Below, in pieces: positions 24,980 to 33,858 of a stretch of DNA of 35,482 bases. The notes under the pieces are model-generated. The model searched no databases. It was not told where the DNA came from and saw only the letters and a program-made list of their open reading frames with translations. This DNA is from DATATB01 sp036268995 (GTDB lineage: Bacteria > Planctomycetota > Planctomycetia > Pirellulales > PNKZ01), in assembly GCA_036268995.1 (NCBI GenBank), contig DATATB010000097.1, forward strand, positions 1-35,482, in the 5' to 3' direction. Positions within the stretch are counted from its first letter, which is position 1. Every line of letters starts with the position of its first letter. The position numbers were made by a program, and so were the translations under genes.

Positions 24980-26389
24980 TCAACACGTATGGTATTGGGG
25001 CAAACTCAGCATGGCGGCCAGGACGGCGCGGATCCGCTGGCGGCGAAAGTCGGCATCGTCGCGAAAGGCTTCGCGATTCTCGCCGTCGTCGCCGGTCACC
25101 AGCAGCCTGGCGAGCTTCGATCGGCTGGCTTCGTCCAGCTCGCCTTGCACCAGCACGTCGGCCAGCCAGGCCACGACCCGCGCGGGCGACTTTGGTCGCG
25201 CGAGCCCCGGCTCGCGCCACGCCAGGTCGTCCGGCACCAGTCGCTCCAGGTCCAGCCGGTCGGCAAACGGCGAGCCGGACTCGAGCATCGCAATGTAGCG
25301 CGCAAACTCGAGCCGCGCGGTCCACGTACTGGAGTTGATCCATTTGCGCTGGCCGTCCCAGCCTTTGACGTTGGGCGGCTCGAGCAGCACCTGGCCCATT
25401 GCCTCCATGTGCGACAGTAGGCTGCTGCCCGACACGTGCGCCCCCAGCGTGCGAATCGTGCCGACCATGTACTCGGCCGGGCTGGTAATCTGCTGCCGAT
25501 AGCAAACCTTCGAGAAAAAATACTCCGACAAAAACAGCTCTCGCAGGAACCATTTGATGTTCATCTGCGTGCGATCCAACAGCCCGGCGGCCTCGTCCAG
25601 CACGTCGGCCGCGGGCTCGGGCGAAGCGAAAAACTTGAGCAGCTTGCCGGCGATCCAGCGCGGCGTGGCCGGCTGCTGCATCAGGATGTCGACAATGTCG
25701 GCACCGTCGAACCGGCCCGACAGCCCGAGAAACTGCTTGCGGCCGTCGTCGTGCTCGTCCGCGTTGAAGGCGAACCCGGCGCGATTGCGATGCCAGCCGG
25801 TAAAGGCCCGGGCCGCTTCCAGCACGTCCTGTTCGCCGTAGTGGCCGATGCCGCAGGTGAACAGCTCCATCAGCTCGCGGGCGAAATTCTCGTTGGGATG
25901 CTCTTTTTCGCTGCTCTCGCCGTCGAGATACACGAGCATGGCCGGGTCCTTGGCCACGGCCAACACCAGGTCGCGAAAGCTGCCGGCCCCGCGCTCGCGC
26001 AGCATCTGAATTTGCTGGTGCATGAGGTACGCGTCGTCGACCTTGAGATAGCTCGTGGCAAAATGTCCATGCCAGAAGAGCGTGAGCTTTTCTTTCAGCG
26101 GCACGCGCGAGCGCAGCATGCGGTACAGCCACCAGGCCTGCACGTAGCTGACGTCGTCGAGATTGATAAAGCCGGCTTGCACCGCCTCGAATGTGCGCGC
26201 GAACTCGGCCTCCTCGTCGGCCGCTGGCTCGAACAGCCCATCGACCGTGGTTTCCAGCCCGTCGTTCACAGCCTTGGCGATCTCGGCCGGCGAAGCACCG
26301 AAGCCCGTGCGGCGCAGCAGATGCGCCGCCGCACGGGCGTCAAACGGTCGCGACTGGCTGGGAGTCCAAGGGCGTAAATGCTGAGTCAT
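24980..26389 (-). CDS. DUF1800 protein
   Basis: This 469-residue protein has the DUF1800 layout: AAHLLRRTGFGASPAEI near the start, PLKEKLTLFWHGHFATS (about residue 95), LDGESSEKEHPNENFARELMELFTCGIGHYGEQDV with the conserved NENFARELMEL, ARAFTGWH, and PPNVKGWDGQRKWINSST. No signal peptide is obvious at the N-terminus, unlike its DUF1501 partner. The pair is common in Planctomycetes and its role is unknown. Start ATG 26389 has no clear Shine-Dalgarno. Confidence 0.93.
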   Translation of the reverse strand: MTQHLRPWTPSQSRPFDARAAAHLLRRTGFGASPAEIAKAVNDGLETTVDGLFEPAADEEAEFARTFEAVQAGFINLDDVSYVQAWWLYRMLRSRVPLKEKLTLFWHGHFATSYLKVDDAYLMHQQIQMLRERGAGSFRDLVLAVAKDPAMLVYLDGESSEKEHPNENFARELMELFTCGIGHYGEQDVLEAARAFTGWHRNRAGFAFNADEHDDGRKQFLGLSGRFDGADIVDILMQQPATPRWIAGKLLKFFASPEPAADVLDEAAGLLDRTQMNIKWFLRELFLSEYFFSKVCYRQQITSPAEYMVGTIRTLGAHVSGSSLLSHMEAMGQVLLEPPNVKGWDGQRKWINSSTWTARLEFARYIAMLESGSPFADRLDLERLVPDDLAWREPGLARPKSPARVVAWLADVLVQGELDEASRSKLARLLVTGDDGENREAFRDDADFRRQRIRAVLAAMLSLPQYHTC

Positions 26390-26487
26390 GACACAACGAC
26401 TCGCGAGAAGGGGACCGGGCCAGACGTCGCTCTCATGCTACTCTCGCCGAGCGGCGAAAAGCAAATGCACGAGCGTTCGACTGCGGA

Positions 26488-27861
26488 CTATAGCAACTCG
26501 ACCAGCGGCTTGCCCGTGGAAATGCGGCGCGGGCGCTGCTGCCGATCGAGGAATTCACCGGCCGGATCGATGCCCAGCAAATGAAAGATCGTGGCCGCTA
26601 ACTGATCGGGGTGGACGGGCGCGGTCGTTGGTTCGCCTCCCAGGCGATCGCTCGAGCCGAATACGCCCGGCTGCAAGCCGGCGCCGGCCAACGCCACCGA
26701 GAAGCAAGCTCCCCAATGATCGCGCCCGCCGATGCGATTGATCTTCGGCGAGCGGCCGAACTCGCCCATCACGACTACCAGCGTTTCGTCCAGCAAGCGT
26801 CTGGCTTCCAGATCGACGATCAGCGTCGACAGGGCCTGGTCGAGGCTGGGGCAGAGCACGTTCTTCGCGCGGCCGGCATTGTCGGCGTGCGTGTCCCACA
26901 GCGGATTGCCGATCGCCAGATCGCCCGGCTCGCGTGGGTAGTTCACTTGCACCAGCCGCACGCCGGCTTCGATCAACCGCCGCGCCAGCAGCACGCTTTG
27001 CCCAAATTTCTGGCGACCATAACGGTCGCGCAGCTCGGCCGATTCGCGCCCCAGGTCCAGCGCGGCACTCACCGGCCCGGCCGTCAACAGCCCAAACGCC
27101 TGGCGTGATGCCAGATCGTAGCTTTCCAATTCCGTGGCCGCGGCGCGCTGCAACCGCCGATCGAATTCAGTGAGCAACTCGCGCCGGCCCGAGAGCCGCA
27201 GCGACGAAACGTCATCGGGCAGGGACCATGAGTCGACGCGAAAATTCGGCTGCGAGGGATCGCACTCGAGCAAGTAGGGCGACCACGCAGGGCCCATGAA
27301 CCCGCCCGTCTGACACGGCCATGCCACGCCGGGGTTGTTCACCAGCCGCTCGGGCAACGTCGCCGCCGAAAACGGCAAGCGCGGGTCGCCCGCCAGGCTG
27401 CCGACCACGGCTCCCAGGCACGGCCAATCGGTCGGCGAGGCGGGCACGTCGCGGTTGCCGGCCGGATGCGGATAGCCGCTCATCATCCACGAGCCGCTGG
27501 CGGCATGCGCGTTGATTCCGGTGGACATCGAGCGGACGATCGTCAGCCGGTCCGCGATCTTGGCAATGCCGGGCAGTAATTCGCACACGCTCGTGCCGGC
27601 ACTTCGAGTGGCGATCGGGCGGAACGGGCCACGCACTTCGACTGGGGCATCGCCCTTGGGATCGAATGTTTCGTGCTGAGGCGGCCCGCCGGAGAGAAAC
27701 AGCACGAGGCACGAACGCGCTCGCCCGAACGAAGCCGGACGAACCGCGGCACTCGCGTGGGGCTGCCGCAGCAGCGTGGAAAGCGGCAGCCCCAAGCAGC
27801 CGAGGCCGCCGATTCGCAGCCACTGCCGACGCTCCAGCCGGTCAACAGGCTTTGTCCCCAT
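26488..27861 (-). CDS. DUF1501 protein with Tat signal, second copy
   Basis: This 457-residue exported protein has a twin-arginine signal (ERRQWLRIGGLGCLG) and the DUF1501 body of the larger planctomycete subgroup: CLVLFLSGGPPQHETFDPKGDAPVEVRG, LTIVRSMSTGINAHAASGSWMMSGYPHP, DTHADNAGRAKNVLCPSLDQALSTLI, VVVMGEFGRSPKINRIGGRDHWG, and VHPDQLAATIFHLLGIDP. Members of this subgroup are often encoded next to DUF1549/DUF1553 cytochrome-domain proteins; none is present here. It differs clearly from the DUF1501 gene at 23705, so this is not a recent duplication. ATG 27861 has GGAG 8 bases upstream. Confidence 0.93.
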   Translation of the reverse strand: MGTKPVDRLERRQWLRIGGLGCLGLPLSTLLRQPHASAAVRPASFGRARSCLVLFLSGGPPQHETFDPKGDAPVEVRGPFRPIATRSAGTSVCELLPGIAKIADRLTIVRSMSTGINAHAASGSWMMSGYPHPAGNRDVPASPTDWPCLGAVVGSLAGDPRLPFSAATLPERLVNNPGVAWPCQTGGFMGPAWSPYLLECDPSQPNFRVDSWSLPDDVSSLRLSGRRELLTEFDRRLQRAAATELESYDLASRQAFGLLTAGPVSAALDLGRESAELRDRYGRQKFGQSVLLARRLIEAGVRLVQVNYPREPGDLAIGNPLWDTHADNAGRAKNVLCPSLDQALSTLIVDLEARRLLDETLVVVMGEFGRSPKINRIGGRDHWGACFSVALAGAGLQPGVFGSSDRLGGEPTTAPVHPDQLAATIFHLLGIDPAGEFLDRQQRPRRISTGKPLVELL

Positions 27862-28017
27862 GCCGATCGCTCCGCGTTCAGAGCATTACAAGCGGTTTGC
27901 GAAGTTAAAGATGCTTGTCGCGGCGGTTACGGCTCACGGAGTGCCACCTTACGCGCGCCGCTCATTGAACGCTCTTGGGCGATCGGGGTCAAGCGCAGCC
28001 GGCGCTATCTCAAAGCA

Positions 28018-28036
28018 CATGGACTGCGGTCCGTGG
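28018..28036. repeat. Palindromic repeat, CCACGGAC family, degenerate copy 3
   Basis: CATGGACTGCGGTCCGTG matches copies 1 and 2 with one change in the left arm. AAGC before and GGGGGCC after are shared with copy 2. It lies just after the stop of the transglutaminase gene. Confidence 0.5.
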
Positions 28037-28046
28037 GGGCCATTGC

Positions 28047-29186
28047 CTAGCGGCGAACGTACTTGTTCAGCGTGTGATCGCCGACGACTTTCCATTCGCC
28101 CTTGGCGTCTTTGCTGCGCGCGCCGGGGCCGGGGTCTCCGCCAGGTGAATCGGCTAGCGGCCTTAGCTCGGCCGTGTATCGCACTTTCGGCTGGCTGCCC
28201 GACCAGCGTGCCCAATCCTCCAGCAGCCGAAGCTGCCGATGCCGCTCGGGCACTTGCACGCGATCGCCCTTCTGCAGCACCAGCTCGTGTACGCCATTCC
28301 AGCCGAACCACGGATAGCAGGCCGTGTGGGCCGGAATCCAATGCCCTTTTTTCTCGTTGTCCACGAGATAAAACTCCGACCAGGTATGGTTGGGAATCCA
28401 CACCAGCCGCGCGGGAATGTTCACCGCGCGGCACAGCGCGACGAACACGCCGGCCATTTCTTCGCAATCGCCGCGGTGCGTTTGCAAGGCCGTCGACACG
28501 CTCGTGTAACTGCCGATCTGCGGCGAGATGTTCTTGGGCACCCAGTCGGCAAAGATCCGCGCCCGGTCCCACGGATGCTTCGTCGATCGCGTCAGTTCGG
28601 TGGCCAGCTCGCGCACCGCTTTGATCTTCGTTTGAATGCCCGGGCTGTCTTGTAGATACGCTCGGCGCACGTCGGCCGGCAGTTCCTGCTTCTCGGGAAA
28701 CTGCTCGCGCTTGAAGCCCCAGTATTGCTTGAACAATTTGAGCCGGTAATGGGCGACGGCCTTGACCACCTGGCCGCTTTCGATTCCCTCGGCCGCCAGA
28801 AACAACTGGCCGGCGCCGGGTGTCAGCTCACGCAACTGGGCTTCGCAGCCCGAGGTCTCGATCCGCACGCTTTCGATCGTTTGCTCGGGAAAGGCCACCG
28901 GAGCGGTCGTGGTGCTCATGACATCCATGGCCGAACCGCTGCCTTCGAGCTCGATGCCGATGTCGAGATCATACGAGCGCGGTTCGAGATAGCCCACGCC
29001 GTCGGTCGGCGGCTGGGTCCAAATCCATTTTCCATCGCCGACGACTGGGATCACGCTATAGGCCGGCGGCGTGCTCGAAGGTTCAACCCAAGCGCGCCGG
29101 CGGCCGGCGGCCAACAGCGTCGCCCCGCCCAGGGCGCCGGCGCACGCCTGCCACAAGAATGCTCGTCGCTCGATCGTTGATAACAT
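28047..29186 (-). CDS. Exported transglutaminase-like protein
   Basis: This 379-residue protein has a Tat-like signal (IERRAFLWQACAGALGGATLLAAG) and a C-terminal transglutaminase-like domain (about residues 205-310). The nucleophile is C241 in RGDCEEMAG and the catalytic His is H267 in NHTWSEFY. The third position, usually an Asp, reads H287 (GHWIPAH), so the classical triad is incomplete. Such proteins are thought to act as proteases or amidases on secreted or wall substrates. ATG 29186 is chosen: the frame is open further upstream only as a shadow of the kinase gene. It lies 95 bases after the kinase stop on the same strand, so the two may be co-transcribed. Confidence 0.87.
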   Translation of the reverse strand: MLSTIERRAFLWQACAGALGGATLLAAGRRRAWVEPSSTPPAYSVIPVVGDGKWIWTQPPTDGVGYLEPRSYDLDIGIELEGSGSAMDVMSTTTAPVAFPEQTIESVRIETSGCEAQLRELTPGAGQLFLAAEGIESGQVVKAVAHYRLKLFKQYWGFKREQFPEKQELPADVRRAYLQDSPGIQTKIKAVRELATELTRSTKHPWDRARIFADWVPKNISPQIGSYTSVSTALQTHRGDCEEMAGVFVALCRAVNIPARLVWIPNHTWSEFYLVDNEKKGHWIPAHTACYPWFGWNGVHELVLQKGDRVQVPERHRQLRLLEDWARWSGSQPKVRYTAELRPLADSPGGDPGPGARSKDAKGEWKVVGDHTLNKYVRR

Positions 29187-29281
29187 GGGATGGAACGCAA
29201 CGGAGTTTGAAATGCACACTGGCGACTTCGCGGCCGATCGGGTCTCGGCCAGACTCCGGTCGCGGCAGTCTCCTATCCATA

Positions 29282-32200
29282 CTACCTTCTGCCGCCGTGC
29301 GTTGCACGAACCAGGCCCAAGGCGTCGATTTCCGCGCCGCAACGGCCGAGGATGCCGATGATTGGGCGGCCGTCGCAGCCCAGCGGCATGGGAGCGTCGC
29401 CGCCGGGGCCGCCGAGCCACGGACTCGCGTACCAGTCCTGCGGATTCAGGACATTGCCCTGCCGACGCATAAAAACAATCTTGAAGCCGTCGAACCGCTC
29501 TCCCACGCGCGCGACGATGCCGCCGACGGCAAAACCATCCTTGGCCACCACCGTCTTGGGCTTTCCGCTGGGATGGCCATAGGTTTCGCCGCCGCGATAG
29601 CCGCCGGGACCGAGGTACAGGGCCCGCAACGAGCGGACGGCGATGTGCCCGCCGTAGTTGAACGTCGTGACTTCGAAGCCCGAAATCGGCACGCGGCCGG
29701 GCGAAACCTCTCGAAACCATCCGCCCCCTTGCCCGCCCAGCGGCAGCGTGTCGGCCGTGGCCGATAGCGGCGACGGCTCCACGCCGGGCGGAGCGTCCAG
29801 GGCTTTCAGCCGCAAGTCTTTGAACTGCACAACGCTGTAATTGCGCGTTTCCATACCGACCGTGCCGGGACGAATGGCTTTTGTGGCGATCGAGGCCAGC
29901 GGGCCCGTCCAGTGAAACAAGGCCTGGCCATCGCCTTGGACATCCAGCGTGGCTTGCTCGCCGGCAATCTGCACCTGGCACCGGTACTCGTAGTCGTGCC
30001 CAACTGAAATTACGCTGGTGCCGCTGGGCGCAGGCTCGGGCGAAAGACCGCGTAGTCGGACGCTGGCACTCTTCGCGTCGGCAGACCCTTGATCGCCTTT
30101 TAGTTCCAAAACGGCTGTATGCTCGCGGCCCACTGGCAAGAAGACCAGCGTCGAGCCGCTGGCCCGCGAGAGGCTGATGCGAGCCTGGAGTTCGTAACTT
30201 CCGGAAATGTCGACGGGCACCGAGGCATATGCTCGATAGCGCCCGGCAGCCAGTTCAGCCGTGTCGCCAGCGAACGTCCAGCCGGCATCCTTGATGTCGC
30301 GGAGCAACTGCACCAGTGGTGTCAGCCGCAACCAGCCGTCGGCATCGAGCGTGATCGCCGAATCGGCAGGCAGCGGCCCCGGCGGCGGCCCCTCGAGTTT
30401 GCAATGCGGCAGCACAAATGCAAACGCGCCGACGCCCGCCGGAGTGATGTTCGTATCCGGCACCGAGAGCCGCCAAAGCTGCTGCAATCGCCCCACCTCA
30501 AGCAGGCCGCGATCGGTGATCGGCGTTCGCCCGAGATTCAACGACTCCAAGCCAACCAGCGGCTCGAGCAGTGCCAATTTGGCGTCGGTGACGTGCGTGT
30601 GCTCCAAATCGAGCGAGCCGAGATGACGCAGCTTGGCCAGGCCTGGCAAATGCTCGTCGGTGACGTTGGCCCCGGCCAGCGAAAGGCTGCGCAGCATGGG
30701 CAATTCGGCCAGTGCGTCGTAGCCGGCTTCGGACATGGCCACGCGATCAAGGTCGAGCGAAATGAGCGACGGCAGATGAACGAGCGCCGCAAGCCCTACA
30801 CCGGAAATGCGAGTGTCGTGCAGCGACAGTTGTTGCATATCTTTGAACACGCCCAAGTGCGGCAGGCCGGCGTCGGTGAGGGCCGTGCCGCCAAGGCTCA
30901 GCTTCCGCAAATTCTTGAGAGGATGAAGCTGGCCGATGCCCGCGTCGGAGATCGGCTGCCCGTCGAGCCGCAGATCCTCCAAGGCGGTGAGGCTGGCGAT
31001 GTAGGTCATGGCCTGGTCGGTGATCTTCGTCTCGTCGAGGACCAGCGTTCTGAGCTTGGGCTGCGGGCCCATCTGCTCGAGCGCCGCATCCGTGGCCGCG
31101 CTGGCCCAAAGGTTCACGCCTTCCAAATCGTGCAATCCGGCGAGCACGTGCAGGCCATTCGGGGCCGAGAGCGGCCGATGAATGTCAACCCAAGCGATCG
31201 TAAATGGCCCCGACGGCAAGAAGTGCAGTTGGGCGATGGTGTCGCTCGAATTGCCTGCCGCCCGATGATCAAAAGGGCGACTATCGACCAACACTTTGAC
31301 GCTGCCGCCCATGCGAATGATCGCTTCGCCCGCGGCACGCTCGGAATAAACTGCCACGGGCACAGCGACCGGAGCCGGTTGAGCAGCAGGCGGCGCATTG
31401 GTAAGCAAGAGTGTGCCGATGAGGTAAAACGCCGGCAGCAGGACGGCTGCCAGCAGCAGGGCACGTCGGCTTGGCCGGCGGCGAGGGGCAATGCCGGCGG
31501 GCGACAACTCCGCTCGCGCGGCCGCCAGTCGCAAGCACAGCGCGTCGCGCTGGCTCCGCAGTCCGCCGAGCGTCGCGTCCACTTGGCTCAATTGTGATTG
31601 CAAATCCTGGAGTTGCTGCCGCGCATCGACGGATTGCTCGTGCAGGTTCGCGGCGGCGTGCTCAAGCTCCGCCTGTTGTGACTCGGCCGCGCCAGCCGAG
31701 GCTTCGCGATGCTGGCGTGCCTGGGCCTCGAAGGCAACCACCACCTCAGCGGCCTGCTCGACGAGCTGCGCCAGCTCATCACGGCGTCTCTTGTAATCGG
31801 CGACCGCGCCATCGAACTGCTGTTCGGTGGCCAGCAGATCCTTTACCGCCGCCGGCGCGTGTGCGTGAAATAAGTGCCAGAACTTCGCCTTCCAATCCGG
31901 CCGGCCGACGGCGGCGCTGCCCGGCGCCGCCATGTCGGGCCATCCGGCCGCCTCGTCGTGGCCGGGAGCCTCGTCGTGGCCGGGAGCCTCGTCGCCAGTT
32001 GCTTGCGACTCGGCGAGGGGCGCACCGGCGCCGAAAGCCTCGAGGGCCGCCATCACCTCTTCGGACGATTGATACCGGCTGGAAGGTTCTTTCTCCAGCA
32101 GGCGCATCACGATGTTCGACAGCCCGCGCGGAATCTCCGGGGCCAACTCGGCGAGCGGCGTCGGCTGCTCGAACGCGTGTTGAAAGATCATCCCGGTGGC

Positions 32201-33478
32201 CGAATCGGCGACGAACGGCAAGCGGCCCGACAGCATTCGGTACAGCAGGGCGCCGACCGAATACAGGTCGGAACGCGTGTCGACCTTCAGCCCGCGTGCC
32301 TGCTCGGACGAAAGATAATCCACCGTGCCCATGACCACGCCGGTGGCCGTCAGCGTTTCACCGCCGGCGAGAGTTTTCACGAGGCCAAAGTCGGCCACCA
32401 GCGCCCGGTGATGCTCATGGTCGAGGAGGATGTTTCCCGGCTTAATATCGCGATGAATCAGTCCGCGGCGATGAGCTGCGGCCAATCCAGCCAGGCATTG
32501 CCCAGCGATCGGCAGCGTTTCTTCGACGCTCAACCGACTTCGCCGCGCGAGCAACTGGGCCAGCGACTCGCCGTGGACAAACTGCATCGAAAAATAATGC
32601 CGGCCGGACTCCTCGCCGAAAGCATAGATCTGCACGATGTTGGGATGCACCAGCTTGGCCACCGCGGCGGCTTCGGCGCGAAAGCGGCGGACAAAATCGG
32701 GCTGCCGCGCCAGCTCCGGCGGCAGCACCTTCACGGCGACCACGCGGTCCAAGGCCTCGTCGACAGCTTTGAACACGTCGCCCATCCCGCCATGACCGAT
32801 CGGCTCCAGAATACGATAGGCGCCCAAGTGCTCCGGTACCGACGCTGCCGGCGTATGGCCGCTCAGCGGCGTATCGAGCGGCGCTTCGGCGGCAATGCCC
32901 GAAGCTGGCGTGTCGCTTTCGGCCGAGTGAAGCGCAACATCGACCGCTCGCATTCCCGCGGCCAACTGCTCGCAATCGGCAAAGCGGTTGCCCGGATCGT
33001 AGCCCAGCGCCCCGTCCACCAGCGGCCGCAGCCGCGGCGGCAAACGGCCGCGAGCCCGTGCGCTGCGGAGATAGTCGGAGACGTGCATCTGACCGGCCAG
33101 ATGACACACGAGCGAACCGAGTTGATACACGTCGATGCGGCGTGGGTCGGCGGCAATGCCCAAACCGGTTAGCGCCTTGCGGGCAGCCGTCAGATCGGTG
33201 GGCAACTCGCGCAAGACCAGGCCTTGCAATTCGGGCGGACAGACGTCGACCGCGCCGCTCTGGAGATCGATCGCGTCGGCCGGCGGACCCAACTGCGGCA
33301 GAACGTGGTCCCGCAGGCTCAGGCACGACCGAAAAACCGCACCGTGCAGACGGCCGCGTTGGTGCAGTTCGCGAAGCTCGTCGGCAAGAGCGGCCAACGA
33401 CCGCCACGCCTCGTCCGGCGTCAGCGCAGGCTGCTCCAGCTCGCCAGAGATTGCCGCGTTGGACTGCTGATCAACCAC
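29282..33478 (-). CDS. Giant transmembrane Ser/Thr kinase with pseudokinase remnant, LRRs and lectin-like tail
   Basis: This 1398-residue protein starts at GTG 33478, with GAGG 9 bases upstream. Residues 22-176 resemble a kinase C-lobe without catalytic residues (PPEL 81-84, DVYQLGSLVCHL 116-127). Residues 221-480 are a complete kinase: GHGGMG 228-233, K250, E269, HRDIKPGN 342-349, DFG 363-365, YLSSEQARG 388-396. A coiled coil (about 548-660) leads to one membrane helix (672-692). Outside lie about nine LRRs (785-1030), a jelly-roll-like region (1080-1228) and a jacalin-like end (1258-1390). The kinase is cytosolic and the sensor domains face the periplasm. It should phosphorylate Ser/Thr in response to an external ligand, which is unknown. 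Confidence 0.9.
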   Translation of the reverse strand: MVDQQSNAAISGELEQPALTPDEAWRSLAALADELRELHQRGRLHGAVFRSCLSLRDHVLPQLGPPADAIDLQSGAVDVCPPELQGLVLRELPTDLTAARKALTGLGIAADPRRIDVYQLGSLVCHLAGQMHVSDYLRSARARGRLPPRLRPLVDGALGYDPGNRFADCEQLAAGMRAVDVALHSAESDTPASGIAAEAPLDTPLSGHTPAASVPEHLGAYRILEPIGHGGMGDVFKAVDEALDRVVAVKVLPPELARQPDFVRRFRAEAAAVAKLVHPNIVQIYAFGEESGRHYFSMQFVHGESLAQLLARRSRLSVEETLPIAGQCLAGLAAAHRRGLIHRDIKPGNILLDHEHHRALVADFGLVKTLAGGETLTATGVVMGTVDYLSSEQARGLKVDTRSDLYSVGALLYRMLSGRLPFVADSATGMIFQHAFEQPTPLAELAPEIPRGLSNIVMRLLEKEPSSRYQSSEEVMAALEAFGAGAPLAESQATGDEAPGHDEAPGHDEAAGWPDMAAPGSAAVGRPDWKAKFWHLFHAHAPAAVKDLLATEQQFDGAVADYKRRRDELAQLVEQAAEVVVAFEAQARQHREASAGAAESQQAELEHAAANLHEQSVDARQQLQDLQSQLSQVDATLGGLRSQRDALCLRLAAARAELSPAGIAPRRRPSRRALLLAAVLLPAFYLIGTLLLTNAPPAAQPAPVAVPVAVYSERAAGEAIIRMGGSVKVLVDSRPFDHRAAGNSSDTIAQLHFLPSGPFTIAWVDIHRPLSAPNGLHVLAGLHDLEGVNLWASAATDAALEQMGPQPKLRTLVLDETKITDQAMTYIASLTALEDLRLDGQPISDAGIGQLHPLKNLRKLSLGGTALTDAGLPHLGVFKDMQQLSLHDTRISGVGLAALVHLPSLISLDLDRVAMSEAGYDALAELPMLRSLSLAGANVTDEHLPGLAKLRHLGSLDLEHTHVTDAKLALLEPLVGLESLNLGRTPITDRGLLEVGRLQQLWRLSVPDTNITPAGVGAFAFVLPHCKLEGPPPGPLPADSAITLDADGWLRLTPLVQLLRDIKDAGWTFAGDTAELAAGRYRAYASVPVDISGSYELQARISLSRASGSTLVFLPVGREHTAVLELKGDQGSADAKSASVRLRGLSPEPAPSGTSVISVGHDYEYRCQVQIAGEQATLDVQGDGQALFHWTGPLASIATKAIRPGTVGMETRNYSVVQFKDLRLKALDAPPGVEPSPLSATADTLPLGGQGGGWFREVSPGRVPISGFEVTTFNYGGHIAVRSLRALYLGPGGYRGGETYGHPSGKPKTVVAKDGFAVGGIVARVGERFDGFKIVFMRRQGNVLNPQDWYASPWLGGPGGDAPMPLGCDGRPIIGILGRCGAEIDALGLVRATHGGRR
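31951..31994. repeat. Short in-frame tandem repeat, 18-bp unit
   Basis: CCTCGTCGTGGCCGGGAG occurs twice in perfect tandem (31951-31968, 31969-31986), followed by eight more bases of a third copy. It encodes an Asp-Glu-Ala-Pro-Gly-His unit in the linker after the kinase domain (about residues 496-511), so length change by slippage would keep the frame. Confidence 0.8.
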
Positions 33479-33858
33479 AACCGGATACCTCGCCTGTCGT
33501 CAACGGCAGCAGAGCACGTGGCGACACCGTCGGGGGCCGGACGTCTGCCTGCCGGCGCCGCTCGATGAGTCACCGCTATCTATTGAATGTAACAGGAGGC
33601 CGATTTCGGACAGCCGACGGGAAAAAAACTCGAAAATGATGGCCCGACGGAAAAACGATTGACATCTATCTTTCCGCACCCTTACTCTGATTACACGAGA
33701 AATCCCGCCCGTTTTTGCCTCCCACCCTTGAAGTTGAATGTAGGCTGCTGGCAGCCGCGCCGGCGATGCCCAGTTTGCCAACTTGCTATGCCTGCTCGCC
33801 GTGCCGAGCACACTGCAAACGCCCGTTCATTAAGCCCATTGGCCGCGAGGTTTTCGAA
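33479..33858. other. Divergent intergenic region between kinase and sulfatase genes
   Basis: This 380-base stretch contains the sulfatase promoter candidate (33659-33688) with two upstream direct repeats (33614 and 33644). A rightward frame is open from 33715 but the 5' 48 codons lack a ribosome binding site or signal, so it is treated as leader. No separate gene was found. Confidence 0.6.
33614..33688 (+). promoter_or_regulatory. Candidate sulfatase promoter with paired upstream repeats
   Basis: A perfect -35, TTGACA (33659-33664), is followed after 18 bases by the weak -10 TACTCT (33683-33688). Upstream, CCGACGG followed by an A-run occurs at 33614-33626 and again from 33644, exactly 30 bases (about three helical turns) apart; the second ends just before the -35. 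This looks like a pair of activator sites. The leader would be about 165 nt. Confidence 0.4.

Noticed and set aside
23705..27861. Two DUF1501 genes as a recent duplication
   Set aside because: Their signals, lengths and conserved blocks differ clearly; they belong to different DUF1501 subgroups. The DUF1501/DUF1800 pairing is well known in Planctomycetes and not novel.
29187..29981. Upstream extension of the transglutaminase frame
   Set aside because: The added 265 residues overlap the end of the kinase gene in another phase and have no conserved features. The ERRAFL signal begins at 29186.
31951..31994. Possible CRISPR-like array
   Set aside because: The units are 18 bases in direct tandem without spacers and lie in frame inside the kinase linker.
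33715..33858. Upstream extension of the sulfatase frame
   Set aside because: It would put about 48 residues before a normal signal peptide and has no ribosome binding site. ATG 33859 has one.
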